Positions 33,897 to 42,252 of a stretch of DNA of 64,000 nucleotides are shown one piece after another. Source of the DNA: Pseudobdellovibrionaceae bacterium (lineage in GTDB: Bacteria; Bdellovibrionota; Bdellovibrionia; Bdellovibrionales; UBA1609); NCBI GenBank assembly GCA_020635075.1, contig JACKAM010000004.1:62001-126000 (forward strand), read 5' to 3'. Within the stretch, counting starts at the first letter, position 1, and every line of letters starts with the position of its first letter. A model generated the notes under the pieces. It made no database searches. It was not told the origin of the DNA and saw nothing but the letters and a program-made list of their open reading frames with translations. Both the position numbers and the translations under genes were made by a program.

Positions 33897-34235
33897 TTAT
33901 ATTGCGTCCTCGTCCCGCTCTCCGGTTCGGATCCGCATTGCATTCTCAACAGGTATGACAAATACTTTGCCATCACCAATTTTTCCGGTGTGTGCCGCCT
34001 TTTGAATGGCTTCAACAGCGGGCTCGACCAGAGCATCATTCAGCACGATTTCAAGTTTTACTTTGGGAAGAAAATCGACGACGTATTCAGCGCCTTTATA
34101 AATCTCGGTGCGACCTTTTTGGCGACCAAACCCTTTAATTTCAGTGACAGAGACCCCTTCAACTCCAAGCTCTGAAAGAGCTTCTACTACATCGTCTAGC
34201 TTAAAAGGCTTGATGATGGCCTCTATCTTCTTCAT
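33897..34235 (-). CDS. glnB: nitrogen regulatory protein PII
   Basis: PII signal protein, 112 residues, which senses 2-oxoglutarate, ATP/ADP and, through uridylylation, glutamine. Starts MKKIEAIIKPFKLDDVVEAL. Tyr51 in EIYKGAEYVVDFLPK is the T-loop uridylylation site; the B-loop is KAAHTGKIGDGKVFV and the C-loop VENAMRIRTGERDEDAI. I trimmed the open frame to ATG 34235, which gives the exact family start; AGAGAG lies upstream. PII controls GlnA adenylylation, which fits the adjacent glnA with its conserved tyrosine. Confidence 0.95.
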   Translation of the reverse strand: MKKIEAIIKPFKLDDVVEALSELGVEGVSVTEIKGFGRQKGRTEIYKGAEYVVDFLPKVKLEIVLNDALVEPAVEAIQKAAHTGKIGDGKVFVIPVENAMRIRTGERDEDAI

Positions 34236-34261
34236 TAATCTCTCTTGGGCCGGTTTGGGGA

Positions 34262-34289
34262 AACATACCAAATATTGGGCTCTAGTCAA
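34262..34289 (-). promoter_or_regulatory. candidate sigma-70 promoter of glnB-glnA
   Basis: On the minus strand, TTGACT (34284-34289) and TATGTT (34262-34267) are 16 bases apart, giving a start near 34255, about 20 bases before the glnB ATG. I looked for a -24/-12 sigma-54 site in this region, as many glnA promoters have, and saw none. A hairpin with GGCTTCGGA/TCCGAGCC arms lies further upstream at about 34345-34368. Confidence 0.45.
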
Positions 34290-34378
34290 TTTGAATCTAG
34301 GAACACTAGATAAACCATTAAATTTCGGACCAAGCAAAAAACGCGGCTCGGAAAAAAATCCGAAGCCAGGATTGATCG

Positions 34379-34408
34379 TTGCAGTTGGGACCCAAGGGGT
34401 GTTATGTA
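34379..34408 (+). promoter_or_regulatory. candidate promoter for the gamma-glutamylcyclotransferase-like gene
   Basis: TTGCAG (34379-34384) and TATGTA (34403-34408) are 18 bases apart. The region also holds TGATCG (34373-34378) and CGATCA (34423-34428), an inverted repeat flanking an inner GGGG/CCCC pair, which could be an operator. Confidence 0.35.
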
Positions 34409-34503
34409 GCCCCCCTCACTATCGATCAGAGGTCAGTCAGGGGATGGGCTGGCAAAACAGGGAAAAATGGTAATCGCTCTAATTGGCCAACCGGGGAGGG
34501 TTC

Positions 34504-35103
34504 GTGTCCAATACCGTCAGTATTTTCGTTTACGGTTCCTTTTGTGAAGGCATGGTCCACTATGATCGGGTGGCCAAATATGTGAAATCCTGCAATCCTG
34601 CACGCGCTCGCGGCACTGCCTATAGGCTGCCCGTGGGCTATCCGGTGTTTTTAGATGAGGGGCAGGACGAGGTCGATGGTCAGGTATTGGAGCTGGAAGC
34701 CCCTTCAGTGCTGTTTACTTTGCTGGATGAGTTTCACGGAGTCATGCCGACCCATCCAGCAAAGAGCCTCTTTTTTAAAAAGGAAATTGAGGCCGAGGTG
34801 GAGGGCACTGTCAAAAGGGTTTTCACCTACGTGGTGAATCCGGCTAAGCTTCCGCGAAACTGTAAGCCGATCGACAATGGAGATTGGCGATCAGAGCTGG
34901 ACAAGGATCCGGCGGTGACGACCACCTTGACGGATCGGCAGGCTGAGTACGTTCGCCGTCTTGGTTCTTCGACCGGGCGGGAAATCGTTCCTATCAACCT
35001 TGAGCTCTATCGCGAGCTGATGAAGCTTGATCTAATTGTCGATAAAGGACGGCGGTTGGCCCTGAGTAAACTGGGGCGTGAGGTCTTCCGCTATATGAGC
35101 TAA
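34504..35103 (+). CDS. gamma-glutamylcyclotransferase-like protein
   Basis: A 199-residue protein with an N-terminal GGCT/AIG2-like fold: IFVYGSFCEGMVHYDRV is the phosphate-binding-like YGSL loop, then RGTAYRLPVGYPVFLDEGQDEVDGQVLELEA and LFTLLDEFHGV, where the Asp/Glu pair fits the catalytic acid region. The C-terminal 70 residues (TDRQAEYVRRLGSSTGREIV and onward) are an added helical domain. GTG 34504 is chosen because GGGGAGGG is 4-5 bases upstream. It is probably co-transcribed with trmL, which starts 14 bases after its stop. Confidence 0.75.
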   Translation: MSNTVSIFVYGSFCEGMVHYDRVAKYVKSCNPARARGTAYRLPVGYPVFLDEGQDEVDGQVLELEAPSVLFTLLDEFHGVMPTHPAKSLFFKKEIEAEVEGTVKRVFTYVVNPAKLPRNCKPIDNGDWRSELDKDPAVTTTLTDRQAEYVRRLGSSTGREIVPINLELYRELMKLDLIVDKGRRLALSKLGREVFRYMS

Positions 35104-35117
35104 GGGCCGTGGGTTCG

Positions 35118-35594
35118 ATGAAATACCCAGAATTGCTCTACAATGTCGTGCTCATCGAACCTGAAATTCCTCAGAATACCGGAAACATTGGTCGAACTTG
35201 CGTTGGGGCTCACTCCATTTTGCACCTAGTGGGTCCTATTGGCTTTGAAATCTCTGACCGTCAACTGAAGCGGGCAGGGCTTGATTATTGGCCACACCTG
35301 GAGCTTCGCCAATATGAGAATTGGGACCAGTGGTGGTCTCAGGTTGAAGACCCGTCCCGAGTCTTTTTTTTCTCCACCAAATCGGAAAAACCACTCTATC
35401 AGGCCGACCTGCAGCCGGGGGATTGGTTGGTCTTTGGCCGTGAGACCAAGGGCCTCAGGGAAGAAATTATTGAAAAGTTTTCCTCTCAAACCTATCGCGT
35501 TCCCATGCGAGGGCCCATTCGTAGCCTCAATTTGGCCACTGCGGTCGCCGTGGTCCTCTATGAGGGCATCAGGCAAATAGAATCAGGCCCATAG
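35118..35594 (+). CDS. trmL: tRNA (cytidine/uridine-34 2'-O)-methyltransferase
   Basis: TrmL/YibK, a 158-residue SPOUT methyltransferase that 2'-O-methylates the wobble base of tRNA-Leu. The family motifs are NVVLIEPEIPQNTGNIGRTC, the mid-protein LIFGFE-like HLVGPIGFEI, LVFGRETKGLREEI, and RVPMRGPIRSLNLATAVAVVLYEG (the knot). ATG 35118 is used; a GTG nine bases upstream is possible. Confidence 0.93.
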   Translation: MKYPELLYNVVLIEPEIPQNTGNIGRTCVGAHSILHLVGPIGFEISDRQLKRAGLDYWPHLELRQYENWDQWWSQVEDPSRVFFFSTKSEKPLYQADLQPGDWLVFGRETKGLREEIIEKFSSQTYRVPMRGPIRSLNLATAVAVVLYEGIRQIESGP

Positions 35595-35734
35595 GCTGGT
35601 CATAGCTGAGCCTATCTGCTATGAATGACCCACAGTGTAGGCCAGGCCTCAAAGATGCCTTTTGGCAGCTTGCCAAGCCCCCCTCTCGTTCACATAATGG
35701 TAGGGATTGTGCTCAGCCCTTTCAGGAAAAGACT

Positions 35735-38446
35735 ATGATTTCAAAGACTTTAGCGAAAATTTTCGGCACCAAACATGATCGCGACATGAAGCGCCTTCAG
35801 CCCCTGGTGAATCACATCAACAGCTTCGAAGAGCGATTTAAGGCGATGTCGGATGACGAGCTGAAGGCAATGACTCCTGCTTTCCGGCAGAGGCTGGAAA
35901 ATGGAGAACCTATTGATGACCTTCTTCCTGAAGCCTTTGCGGTTTGCCGGGAAGGAGCGTGGCGGGTCCTGGGGATGCGCCACTACGACGTTCAGATGAT
36001 CGGGGGGATGACTCTCCATCGTGGGCAAATTGCCGAGATGAAGACTGGGGAAGGTAAGACTCTGGTTGCGACCTTGCCGGTCTATTTGAATGGCCTGACG
36101 GGTAAGGGTGTTCACGTGGTGACCGTAAACGACTACCTTGCGACTCGTGACGAGGAGTGGATGGGTCGCCTTTACAAGTGGTTGGGTCTAACTACAGGGA
36201 CGATTGTACACGACCTCAATGATCGACAGAGGCAACAGAATTACGGGGCCGACATCACCTACGGCACGAATAACGAATTTGGTTTCGATTACCTGCGCGA
36301 CAATATGAAATTTGACCTACGCGACTACGTCCAGCGACCCTTGAACTACGCCATCGTCGATGAATGTGACTCAATCCTAATTGATGAAGCCCGGACGCCT
36401 CTAATTATTTCCGGCCCCTCAGAAGATTCCACAGACAAGTACTACGAGATCAATAAAATCATTCCTCACCTGCAACGCGAACTTCACTTTACCATGGAGG
36501 AAAAGTCGAAGACAGCCTCTCTGACTGAAGAAGGAAACTCTAAAGTTGAAGAGATGATGGGTATTGAAAACCTCTATGATCCCCGCCACATAGCCATCCT
36601 TCACCATATCTACCAGGGTTTGAAGGCGCACTACCTGTACAAACGGGACGTGGACTACATGGTCAAAGACGGCGAGGTGATGATTGTCGATGAGTTTACG
36701 GGCCGACTCATGCCGGGGCGTCGCTGGAGTGATGGTTTGCACCAGGCGATTGAGGCCAAAGAAGGGGTAAAGGTTAAGAGTGAGAACCAAACCCTGGCGA
36801 CAATCACCTTTCAAAACTATTTCCGAATGTACAACAAGCTGGCCGGCATGACGGGTACAGCAGAAACTGAAGCCGTTGAGTTTAAAAAGATTTACGATCT
36901 TGATGTCGCAGTAATTCCAACCAACAAGCCCATTCGCCGCAAGGATGAAGACGATGTGGTCTATAAGACCGAGAGGGCGAAATTTAAGGCCATCGCCGAG
37001 GACATCAAGGAAAGAAATCAAAAGGGACAGCCTGTCCTGGTTGGTACGGTGAGTATCGAGAAGTCCGAACTTCTCAGTAATCATTTGCGCAATCTGGGTG
37101 TGACTCACAATGTTCTCAATGCAAAACACCATGAGCGTGAGGCTGAGATTGTTGCCCAGGCGGGACGAAAAGGATCCATCACCATCGCTACTAATATGGC
37201 TGGCCGGGGAACCGACATCGTTCTGGGTGGAAATGCGGAATTCATGGCGAGGCAGGTGAGCCCAGAAGAGGAGTCGGATCAATACAAGGAGGCTCTGCGA
37301 AGATCTGCTGAGCAATGCAAGAAAGAGAAGGAAGAGGTTCTGACCGCAGGCGGCCTTTATATTGTGGGCACTGAACGGCATGAGTCCCGTCGAATCGATA
37401 ACCAGTTGCGAGGTCGATCTGGTCGTCAGGGTGATCCCGGTGAGTCTCGATTTTACTTGTCCCTGGAGGACAATCTCATGCGCATTTTCAATGGAGAGAG
37501 GATTCAGAAAATCATGAATACTCTCAAAGTTCCTGAGGACGAGCCCATTATGGCGGGTATGGTGACTCGGGCGATTGAGGGCGCCCAGCGTAAAGTTGAG
37601 GGCCACAACTTTGATATTCGAAAACATTTGTTGGATTACGACGATGTGATGAACAAGCAACGGACGGCTATTTACTCTCAAAGGCGTCTACTTTTGGGCG
37701 GAGAGGGCATTGAGCGTTCGATTTTGGATTATTTGGGAGAGGTGACCTCGCGAATTCTTGATACCTTTGCAAATGAGACGGTGAAGCAAAAGGATTGGGA
37801 TCTGGAGGGCATGAATACAGCTCTCCGGCAGCAGTTTGGCTTGACCATTCAGTTTCCGGACATCACTGAGGTCTCCGGTGACAAGCTTACAGAAATCGTC
37901 AGCGCGGCCGTGAAAGAGATTTATGACCGGCAGAAAAACTCACTGGGACAATTCTTTGAGCAGATTGCCAAGATGGTTCTTCTCCAGACCATTGATCATA
38001 AATGGAAAGAGCATCTGCAGAGGATTGACCATCTCAAAGAGGGGATCAGTCTGAGGGCCTACGCTCAGAAGGACCCTGTCATTGAGTACAAGAAAGAGGC
38101 TTTCCGGGCGTTCGAAGAGATGAATCAGATTATTCAGTCAGAGACTATTGAAAAGCTACTCAAGGTGCAAATTGTGGCCCCGGAGCAGGCAGCTGAAGAA
38201 ATGCAAGAGGAGCATGCTCGTGAATTGGACGACAGTGCCTTTGATTATGAAGGGGCAGACGAAAGTCAGTCTGGCTTTTTTGAGGACGCGGGATTACCGC
38301 TAGCCAATGCTCCAACAAGGCCTTCCCAACAGGAATCCCAGGAAATGTTCTTGTCCAGAGGTCCAGGTCCAGGTGATTCCTCCAAGCTTAATCGGGCTCA
38401 GCGCCGACAAATGGAAAAGAAGAAAAAGAAGAAGCTTAAAATCTAG
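35735..38446 (+). CDS. secA: preprotein translocase ATPase SecA
   Basis: SecA, 903 residues, the motor that drives proteins through SecYEG. Walker A is MKTGEGKTLVATLP, Walker B is VDECDSILIDEARTPLIISG, and the preprotein-binding, HSD and helical wing regions are all in order (NMAGRGTDIVLGG; NQLRGRSGRQGDPGESRFYLSLEDNLMRIF). The C-terminus ends in a Lys-rich tail (MEKKKKKKLKI) and lacks the CxCxSGxxxxxC(H/C) zinc motif that binds SecB in many species. ATG 35735 has AGGAAAAG upstream; the longer frame to 35621 is not used. Confidence 0.96.
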   Translation: MISKTLAKIFGTKHDRDMKRLQPLVNHINSFEERFKAMSDDELKAMTPAFRQRLENGEPIDDLLPEAFAVCREGAWRVLGMRHYDVQMIGGMTLHRGQIAEMKTGEGKTLVATLPVYLNGLTGKGVHVVTVNDYLATRDEEWMGRLYKWLGLTTGTIVHDLNDRQRQQNYGADITYGTNNEFGFDYLRDNMKFDLRDYVQRPLNYAIVDECDSILIDEARTPLIISGPSEDSTDKYYEINKIIPHLQRELHFTMEEKSKTASLTEEGNSKVEEMMGIENLYDPRHIAILHHIYQGLKAHYLYKRDVDYMVKDGEVMIVDEFTGRLMPGRRWSDGLHQAIEAKEGVKVKSENQTLATITFQNYFRMYNKLAGMTGTAETEAVEFKKIYDLDVAVIPTNKPIRRKDEDDVVYKTERAKFKAIAEDIKERNQKGQPVLVGTVSIEKSELLSNHLRNLGVTHNVLNAKHHEREAEIVAQAGRKGSITIATNMAGRGTDIVLGGNAEFMARQVSPEEESDQYKEALRRSAEQCKKEKEEVLTAGGLYIVGTERHESRRIDNQLRGRSGRQGDPGESRFYLSLEDNLMRIFNGERIQKIMNTLKVPEDEPIMAGMVTRAIEGAQRKVEGHNFDIRKHLLDYDDVMNKQRTAIYSQRRLLLGGEGIERSILDYLGEVTSRILDTFANETVKQKDWDLEGMNTALRQQFGLTIQFPDITEVSGDKLTEIVSAAVKEIYDRQKNSLGQFFEQIAKMVLLQTIDHKWKEHLQRIDHLKEGISLRAYAQKDPVIEYKKEAFRAFEEMNQIIQSETIEKLLKVQIVAPEQAAEEMQEEHARELDDSAFDYEGADESQSGFFEDAGLPLANAPTRPSQQESQEMFLSRGPGPGDSSKLNRAQRRQMEKKKKKKLKI

Positions 38447-38510
38447 GGTCATTGTTTGATAAAATGAAATCAACGGCCCTCGTTGCTGAGGGTTCGAGCC
38501 AGGAGCATGG

Positions 38511-39449
38511 ATGACCCCGGTTTGTCCCGTGTGCCAGAGTCAAATCGCAGACGACTTTGGCCTGATCAATTGCCCCAGCTGTGGGGCCTCCCTATTTATT
38601 GAAATGGACGGACAGGTTCGTGCTTACGAGACTAATGCCATCGATAGTGACGAGCCCCCGGCCGGAATTCAAGGAATTGGAAGTGATCCCGTCCCGGATG
38701 TTGCCAATGAAGGCGAAGATGAGGGCGTTGGAATTGAGATGGAGTGGGATGATCAGGCCGTCCGTGGCGGGCGGGGTGGGGGCGAGCAGGATCAGGTGCC
38801 ATCAGAAAGCCGTGCCGTGTTGGCCTCAATGGAAAACTGGGACTCGGTGCCCGCAGTCGATATCCAGGGTGAATCAGATGGGCTGGAGATGGATGATGAC
38901 TCCGAGGCCGAAAATAACCCGCCTTTGGAGTCGCCAGTGGGGGATTATGCCGAAGGGGACAACACGGAGATGCTCGCTGGCGAGGATCAAGTTCCTACGG
39001 TTGGACTGCAAGAATTTCCAGAAGACGACGAGCCACCGCCGGTCTTGGATGACGGTGGCGTCTCAGATTTTGATGAGTTATCAGGCGTCAGCAATGAGAT
39101 AGGAATGGCGGCGACGGAGTACGTCCCTGAAAGTGGAGGTGTCGGCCTAGAGGACATGTCGAACCTCTCCGACTTTGGTAACTCTGAGCAATCGGTTGGG
39201 CAGTCCGGTCCCCTTAGAGTCAGAGTGCGCATGGAGGGGATCGATAGCCCAGAATTGAGGGAGGACCTTCGTGACGCCCTGACCGATAAGAAGTTTCTCT
39301 GGGATACAGAGGAACTGATGCGATCTATCGATGGCGGGGTTTTGATCATCGACAATGCAACTCCGCTGAAAGCTGCGATATTGATTGAGCGAGTTAAGTC
39401 TCTACCCCTAGAGATTACGTGGGAACAATTTGCCATCACTCAGCCATAG
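38511..39449 (+). CDS. zinc-ribbon protein with acidic linker
   Basis: A 312-residue soluble protein. Residues 1-24 form a zinc ribbon (CPVC ... CPSC, Cys 5, 8, 21, 24). A long acidic, low-complexity linker of about 200 residues rich in Asp, Glu, Gly and Pro follows. The C-terminal 80 residues form a predicted alpha/beta domain (RVRMEGIDSPELREDLRDAL, DGGVLIIDNATPLKAAILIE). I do not recognise the family. The layout (N-terminal Zn finger, disordered spacer, small C-terminal domain) suggests an adaptor. It lies 64 bases after secA and 8 bases before the next secreted coiled-coil protein. Confidence 0.65.
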   Translation: MTPVCPVCQSQIADDFGLINCPSCGASLFIEMDGQVRAYETNAIDSDEPPAGIQGIGSDPVPDVANEGEDEGVGIEMEWDDQAVRGGRGGGEQDQVPSESRAVLASMENWDSVPAVDIQGESDGLEMDDDSEAENNPPLESPVGDYAEGDNTEMLAGEDQVPTVGLQEFPEDDEPPPVLDDGGVSDFDELSGVSNEIGMAATEYVPESGGVGLEDMSNLSDFGNSEQSVGQSGPLRVRVRMEGIDSPELREDLRDALTDKKFLWDTEELMRSIDGGVLIIDNATPLKAAILIERVKSLPLEITWEQFAITQP

Positions 39450-39457
39450 AGGTGGGA

Positions 39458-40015
39458 ATGGAATTCTGTAAATTATTGGCGACCATGCTTGTACTTGTAC
39501 TTAGTAGTTCGGCCATCGCTGCGGGCGGTTCTGAATACACCCAAAAGAAGTCCAAAAAGCTGAACCTCGAAGTGCAGATTAAGGAGAGGGAAAGGATTCT
39601 TGAGGATCTCATCAAGAAAAAAAATGGCACGACGGATCCGGATGTGCGCAGAAAGGTGGTTGAAGAAATGACAGCCGTCCATTCGGCGATGCTTGAATCC
39701 ATCGAGGACTACAATAAGGTGTCAAAGGATCTAGAGTATCGGTACCCGGAAAAGGGGGATGACACCAAGAGGAAGTATCTTCCCATGCGCAGTCGCAGCC
39801 TGGAACAGATCGAAAAGGAAATGGGCTTAGATGCCGTGTTAAGTGGGGCCAAGGAGCGGGTGGATCAAAAATATGCTCCCATTGTTGAGGAAGCCAAAAA
39901 GAAGGAAAAAAGTGCACGGGGAGGAGCTTTTGCTGAGATTGAACAGGCCGATGAGAAGCAAAAGCGAAAAAAGGAAAGGGAACAGCAAAGGGAAAGGCTT
40001 CGCTTGGTCAGGTAA
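39458..40015 (+). CDS. secreted coiled-coil protein
   Basis: A 185-residue protein with a signal peptide (MEFCKLLATMLVLVLSSSAIAA, cleaved near residue 22) and a highly charged Lys/Glu-rich mature part with long helical segments (NLEVQIKERERILEDLIKKK and KEREQQRERLRLVR). No domain is recognised. ATG 39458 is preceded by AGAGGTGGG; the frame is open upstream but that part overlaps the previous gene. Lies in the same operon direction as secA and lepB. Confidence 0.6.
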   Translation: MEFCKLLATMLVLVLSSSAIAAGGSEYTQKKSKKLNLEVQIKERERILEDLIKKKNGTTDPDVRRKVVEEMTAVHSAMLESIEDYNKVSKDLEYRYPEKGDDTKRKYLPMRSRSLEQIEKEMGLDAVLSGAKERVDQKYAPIVEEAKKKEKSARGGAFAEIEQADEKQKRKKEREQQRERLRLVR

Positions 40016-40090
40016 TACGGGGTCGGCCGCTTTTAGGCTTGAGACTCGATAGCTCAGCGAGTAGGATGACCCCACTTCGAGGTGAGGTCT

Positions 40091-40789
40091 ATGCAGGAGC
40101 GTTTGCAGAGGTTTTGGGAGTCGAATAAAGTCTTTATTGGCTTCCTGGTCTTCATCATTTTATTTCGTGTGACAATTGCGGATCAATACCATGTGCCTTC
40201 GGGTTCTATGGAGCCAACTATTGCCATTGGTGATAGGGTTCTGGTCAACAAGCTATCTTTCCACGTCAAAGTCCCATTTACAAATGTCGTGCTCGCTAAT
40301 CTGGGGGAGCCGGTTCGTGGTGACATAGTGGTTTTTGAAAAGCCGGGCGACAATACCGTCATGATCAAGAGACTGATTGGTTTACCCGGAGATTACCTGG
40401 AGATTGAGGACGGATTCATTCGCGTCAATGGCGAAACCTTTTATGCGCCCGGTGAGGAGCCGGTGGAGGCCTTAAGAGAGGCTCGGATGAACGACCAGGC
40501 TCTTCATTATCATGAAATAATGTCTGATCGTACCCATACAGTTCAACGCCTCCCCTTTCCTGCTCGCTTTGATGACAAAAGAATCAAGGTTCCTGAGGGA
40601 CATTATTTCTTTATGGGAGACAACCGGGATAATAGCAATGACAGTCGTGCATGGGGGATGGTCCCTCGCCACCTTTTGAAAGGTCGGGCGAATCGGGTTC
40701 TTTATTCAATGATTTTTGATGGGCTCGTGCCCAAGTTCAAATGGGGTCGGACAGGTCGCAGCCTTTACCTGCCAGCAGAAGAGCAATAG
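40091..40789 (+). CDS. lepB: signal peptidase I
   Basis: LepB, 232 residues, cleaves Sec and Tat signal peptides at the periplasmic face. An N-terminal membrane helix (residues about 13-29) is followed by box B VPSGSMEPT with the nucleophile Ser39, box D with the general base Lys93 in MIKRLIGLPGD, and box E FFMGDNRDNSNDSR. The other end of the protein matches the E. coli catalytic core, but it has only one TM. ATG 40091 has GAGG upstream. It ends 5 bases before the stop of the convergent BamE-like gene. Confidence 0.95.
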   Translation: MQERLQRFWESNKVFIGFLVFIILFRVTIADQYHVPSGSMEPTIAIGDRVLVNKLSFHVKVPFTNVVLANLGEPVRGDIVVFEKPGDNTVMIKRLIGLPGDYLEIEDGFIRVNGETFYAPGEEPVEALREARMNDQALHYHEIMSDRTHTVQRLPFPARFDDKRIKVPEGHYFFMGDNRDNSNDSRAWGMVPRHLLKGRANRVLYSMIFDGLVPKFKWGRTGRSLYLPAEEQ

Positions 40790-40794
40790 GTGCC

Positions 40795-41208
40795 TTATTT
40801 CTGCTCTTCACTTGGTTCGTCTTCTCCGTTGAGATCCTGAAAGCCCTCGTCAGCGGACGGACGAGAGGATCGCACCTTTGATTCATATTCTTGCATCGTC
40901 TTGGCCTTTAGAAGCTGTTGCTCAAGGGAGTGTTGACCCTTGGCATTTTGCACGGCCACGACCTTGCCGTCCTCAAACTTCACTTCCTTTTCCACAATCT
41001 GATGACCTGAATAGAAAATGTAGGTCCACTCGTCCACTCCTTTCCAGCGGCGAGTTCTGTTGGGTGAACCAACCAGCTCCAACACATCTGCCTTTTCATG
41101 GCCAACCTCCACTCGTTCGAAAGCGACGTGGAGGGGAGTGGTACAGGACGACAGTAGCAGGGAAATCAGGCACGACATGGTCGCCACTGAGAGGAAGCTT
41201 TTAAGCAT
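40795..41208 (-). CDS. BamE/SmpA-like lipoprotein
   Basis: A 137-residue lipoprotein with lipobox LLLSSC (Cys22). The mature domain has the SmpA/OmlA (BamE) pattern VEVGHEKADVLELVGSPNRT then RRWKGVDEWTYIFYS and a strand EVKFEDGKVVAV. BamE is a small subunit of the outer-membrane protein assembly complex; the C-terminal 35 residues are charged and disordered. The assignment is by domain pattern; this could be a BamE-like protein with another job. The ATG has AAGGAG upstream. Confidence 0.72.
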   Translation of the reverse strand: MLKSFLSVATMSCLISLLLSSCTTPLHVAFERVEVGHEKADVLELVGSPNRTRRWKGVDEWTYIFYSGHQIVEKEVKFEDGKVVAVQNAKGQHSLEQQLLKAKTMQEYESKVRSSRPSADEGFQDLNGEDEPSEEQK

Positions 41209-41359
41209 ACTTGTGTCTCCTTAGGGAGCTTTTCAGAGGTCAGAATCAGTTTGCCCTATCTTACCGTTATTTCTCATTTTAGTTCGAATTGTCCCTGCCG
41301 GGGAGAGGCTCTCTCAAAATGAGACACAGGTTGGGCAAATTCCTCGGTCAGAGCTTGTC

Positions 41360-41419
41360 TAACCCTGTCATAAGGCGAGAATTTCCACCCTTATTTGGCG
41401 CCCCACTGTGACAGGGTTA
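41360..41419. repeat. 11-bp inverted repeat in the oxidase operon upstream region
   Basis: TAACCCTGTCA (41360-41370) and TGACAGGGTTA (41409-41419) form perfect 11-base arms around a 38-base centre, which itself contains TAAGG ... CCTTA. The location, 290 bases before the cytochrome c gene, fits an operator or a structured RNA leader. A TTGACA box starts eight bases after the right arm. Confidence 0.5.
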
Positions 41420-41534
41420 AGCCTTTGACAGGTGGACTCCAGCTATGGTGTAAAGGCGCCCTTAATACAGATACTGAGAAACCCCCCTATGCTTAGGTAG
41501 TTACTGGGCTGGTGGGATCCTAGAGGTTGAGGGT

Positions 41535-41618
41535 ATGTACAAATTCGGCCACGGGCGCACAGGCCTGCTTTTGGTAATCTATTTTTTCCTTTTCTTAATG
41601 GTTGCCAGCCAGTTTTAG
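41535..41618 (+). CDS. possible 27-residue membrane peptide
   Basis: A small ORF that starts with ATG 41535 behind GAGG (GGTTGAGGGTATG) and ends with TAG at 41618. It encodes MYKFGHGRTG followed by a hydrophobic stretch LLLVIYFFLFLMVASQF, i.e. a basic n-region and a single membrane helix. It resembles the small hydrophobic subunits (for example CydX- or CcoS-like peptides) that accompany oxidases. It is 96 bases before the membrane cytochrome c gene. Chance ORFs of this length are common, so support is modest. Confidence 0.4.
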   Translation: MYKFGHGRTGLLLVIYFFLFLMVASQF

Positions 41619-41713
41619 TTTCAGTTATTCCTGACTGGTCCAAAGCGTTAAATAGCGAAAATAACTGGTTTCGGCCAGATGACATCGGTCTTTTGTATGG
41701 ATGGTCTTAAAGG

Positions 41714-42235
41714 GTGAGACGAAGCACACAAGGGAAGATCGCGGATACGCGAAAATGGATTGTGGTGGGTATTATCGCCATCATTCTCGCGGGTGCTTAT
41801 TTTTTTCGAACGGCGAACAGGGTGGTCATCGATGATCCTGCAGACAGCAGTGATCTGGACCAGATGGGCAAGCCCGGAGAGGTCATTGAAGCTCCTTGGA
41901 TCAGCTCGCCGGAGCTGGTTGGTAGAGGGAAGGTGGTCTATGACAAGGCCTGTGCTGTTTGTCATGGAAAAGAGGGTCGCGGTAATGGCCCCGCCTCCTC
42001 GGGCCTCGTGCCACCTCCAAGGGATTTGGTGGAGGGCAGATGGAAGCAGGGAGGAACCTCGAAGGAATTGTTCGTGACGATGGAAATGGGCATTCCTGGT
42101 ACCTCGATGATAGGGTTTGCCCATTTTTCGCAGGTGCAGAGGTGGGCATTGGTGCATTACATCCGGTCCATTACTGACAACAAGCCTGAGGACGACTTGA
42201 ACGAGTTAGAGAAATTTGCGCAATCAGTAGAGTAG
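41714..42235 (+). CDS. membrane-anchored c-type cytochrome
   Basis: A 173-residue protein with an N-terminal basic stretch and a membrane helix (IVVGIIAIILAGAYFF, residues about 16-31), then a single heme c site CAVCHGKEG (residues about 81-89), with a MGIPGTSM stretch near residue 127 that supplies a possible axial Met. It is a class I cytochrome c, probably facing the periplasm. The start is a GTG with only a short AAAGG upstream. With the following small membrane protein, ctaB and ctaA it forms a heme-copper oxidase-related operon. It likely shuttles electrons to a terminal oxidase not present in the window. Confidence 0.85.
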   Translation: MRRSTQGKIADTRKWIVVGIIAIILAGAYFFRTANRVVIDDPADSSDLDQMGKPGEVIEAPWISSPELVGRGKVVYDKACAVCHGKEGRGNGPASSGLVPPPRDLVEGRWKQGGTSKELFVTMEMGIPGTSMIGFAHFSQVQRWALVHYIRSITDNKPEDDLNELEKFAQSVE

Positions 42236-42252
42236 GGAATTGAGTGAGGGGT

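Noticed and set aside
34371..34480. Possible 4.5S/SRP RNA
   Set aside because: The conserved SRP tip (GTCAGGTCCGGAAGGAAGCAGC-like core) is absent; only short inverted repeats are present.
36419..37681. 420-codon open frame antisense to secA
   Set aside because: Lies wholly inside the clear secA coding region; no ribosome-binding site or protein-like motifs.
40040..40090. tRNA-like stretch (GATAGCTCAGCGAGTAGGA)
   Set aside because: It resembles a tRNA D-arm, but no anticodon stem, T-arm or acceptor stem can be drawn around it.
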